This document shows, piece by piece, positions 63,396 through 64,000 of a stretch of DNA of 64,000 nt. The translations under genes and the position numbers were made by a program. How positions within the stretch are numbered: position 1 is the stretch's first letter; every line of letters starts with the position of its first letter. Source of the stretch: an uncultured Neomegalonema sp. (GTDB taxonomy: Bacteria; Pseudomonadota; Alphaproteobacteria; Rhodobacterales; Rhodobacteraceae); NCBI GenBank assembly GCA_938008165.1, contig CALLLP010000011.1:57044-121043 (forward strand), in the 5' to 3' direction. The notes under the pieces are model-generated. The model was not told the DNA's origin, searched no databases, and worked only from the letters and a program-made list of their open reading frames with translations.

Positions 63396-64000
63396 TCAGT
63401 AATCTGTAGCAGCGCTCGACTCATAGAGCGTTCGCGCTGATTCCGCGCGCCTCGTCGCGTCACGAACCGAAGCTTCCTTCATGTCCAACACACGAAAATC
63501 CTCTCCCACTTTGGCGACCGCCTCGATCCTACGGTACTGTTCACCATGCTCTTCGGCATAGTCGGCAAGGCCGATCAGCTTGGGCAATGCGTCGGCAAAC
63601 TGGATGCCGTGCGGATCGACAATATCCGCGACAATCTCGCTGCTGCTCTCGGAAAAGAAAATGAAGTCGGGGCGCATGATTTTGGCCTTGCCGTCAAAAT
63701 CGTAGGTTACGCCCAGCGAGTCCTGGCTGGATCGAGCGGGATTACGATACCATCCCACAAAGCCCTCTCTGCTGCATTCCCGTCTGACGACTTCGATTTC
63801 CCAGCTTGTCGAGAGTTCGACGGGGAAAGTCCCATCATTGTCGCACATGAGATGATCGGGGTAGCGCGGTAGGTCAGTAACAGAGCCGCTTTCTTCCTGC
63901 GCTTGGGTGGGCTGAACCCATTTCACCGGCTGCGCAAGATCAATATCCATCGGATCGGTGCTCATTTCCCGAATCTGCCGATAGACATCTTGGCGCTCAT
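63396..64000 (-). CDS. C-terminal part of a DEAD/DEAH or type III restriction-like helicase (5' end outside window)
   Basis: About 201 aa seen. The track begins at an internal ATG (63965), but the frame is open beyond it (RQDVYRQIRE before the ATG) to the edge, so the true start lies outside. The segment MRPDFIFFSESSSEIVADIV, then DPHGIQFADALPKLIGLADY and RRIEAVAKVGEDFRVLDMKE, resembles the nuclease-like C-terminus of large restriction/defence helicases. Motor motifs are not in the window, so the assignment is tentative. More AT-rich than the core genes and just past a tRNA, it is probably horizontally acquired. Confidence 0.5.
   Translation of the reverse strand, partial: ERQDVYRQIREMSTDPMDIDLAQPVKWVQPTQAQEESGSVTDLPRYPDHLMCDNDGTFPVELSTSWEIEVVRRECSREGFVGWYRNPARSSQDSLGVTYDFDGKAKIMRPDFIFFSESSSEIVADIVDPHGIQFADALPKLIGLADYAEEHGEQYRRIEAVAKVGEDFRVLDMKEASVRDATRRAESARTLYESSAATDY

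Overview
The window is a gene-dense, GC-rich stretch of chromosome from an alphaproteobacterium. The gene content and local order fit Rhodobacterales or a close relative best: DUF3572-divK-pleD; fabZ-lpxA-lpxI-lpxB followed by gltA, gltX, comEC and lexA; ftsQ-ftsA-ftsZ-lpxC-bamD-recN; dnaG-rpoD; a cobT-cobS-cobC cluster; and a lexA promoter carrying the alphaproteobacterial GTTC-N7-GTTC SOS box. The taxonomic placement is inferred from synteny and was not searched.

Layout. 0-10.6 kb holds housekeeping genes: a pirin, a YpfJ-type zinc peptidase, a methyltransferase/aminotransferase pair, ispE overlapping a TPR gene, dapF and ETF-ubiquinone oxidoreductase. A small secreted Tyr/Ser-rich repeat protein also lies here. 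10.6-17.8 kb has dnaG-rpoD and the cell-cycle regulators divK-pleD. 17.8-20.1 kb is a same-strand module of EF-hand protein, ECF-like sigma factor, probable membrane anti-sigma factor and Spy/CpxP-like periplasmic sensor. 20.3-24.1 kb carries lipid A and fatty acid genes. 24-32 kb has citrate synthase, GltX, ComEC, LexA and two conserved genes of unknown function. 32-37.7 kb has cobalamin lower-ligand genes, a GlcD-type FAD oxidase and a sulfotransferase. 38-47.6 kb is a shortened division and cell-wall cluster (murB-ddl-ftsQ-ftsA-ftsZ, then lpxC-bamD-recN). 47.7-51.3 kb has a hydrolase/DMT transporter/DUF697 operon and a DUF547 protein.

51.5-59.1 kb is the most unusual part. It holds four predicted secreted repeat proteins arranged around ileS: YYAP-type, YTAP-type, a VDRPVYIQKRV-type that resembles eukaryotic alveolin repeats, and a QVARTV/VPVTT-type. 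Two neighbours share a C-terminal charged helical domain. With the protein at 3.5 kb there are five such genes in the window. No function could be assigned to them; a structural role in the cell envelope is a hypothesis.

59.1-63 kb is a purM-purN-saccharopine dehydrogenase operon plus a serine hydrolase. At 63.16 kb is a tRNA-Ser(GCU). Beyond it composition becomes more AT-rich, direct repeats TGCCTACTT appear, and an open frame runs off the edge that looks like the C-terminus of a DEAD/DEAH or type III restriction-like helicase. This is a plausible genomic-island junction.

Together the conserved genes serve envelope synthesis (lipid A, isoprenoids, peptidoglycan, BamD), division and cell cycle, and core information processing. 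Most are packed in operons with ATGA-type overlaps. All assignments come from reading the translations and motifs, with no database search.
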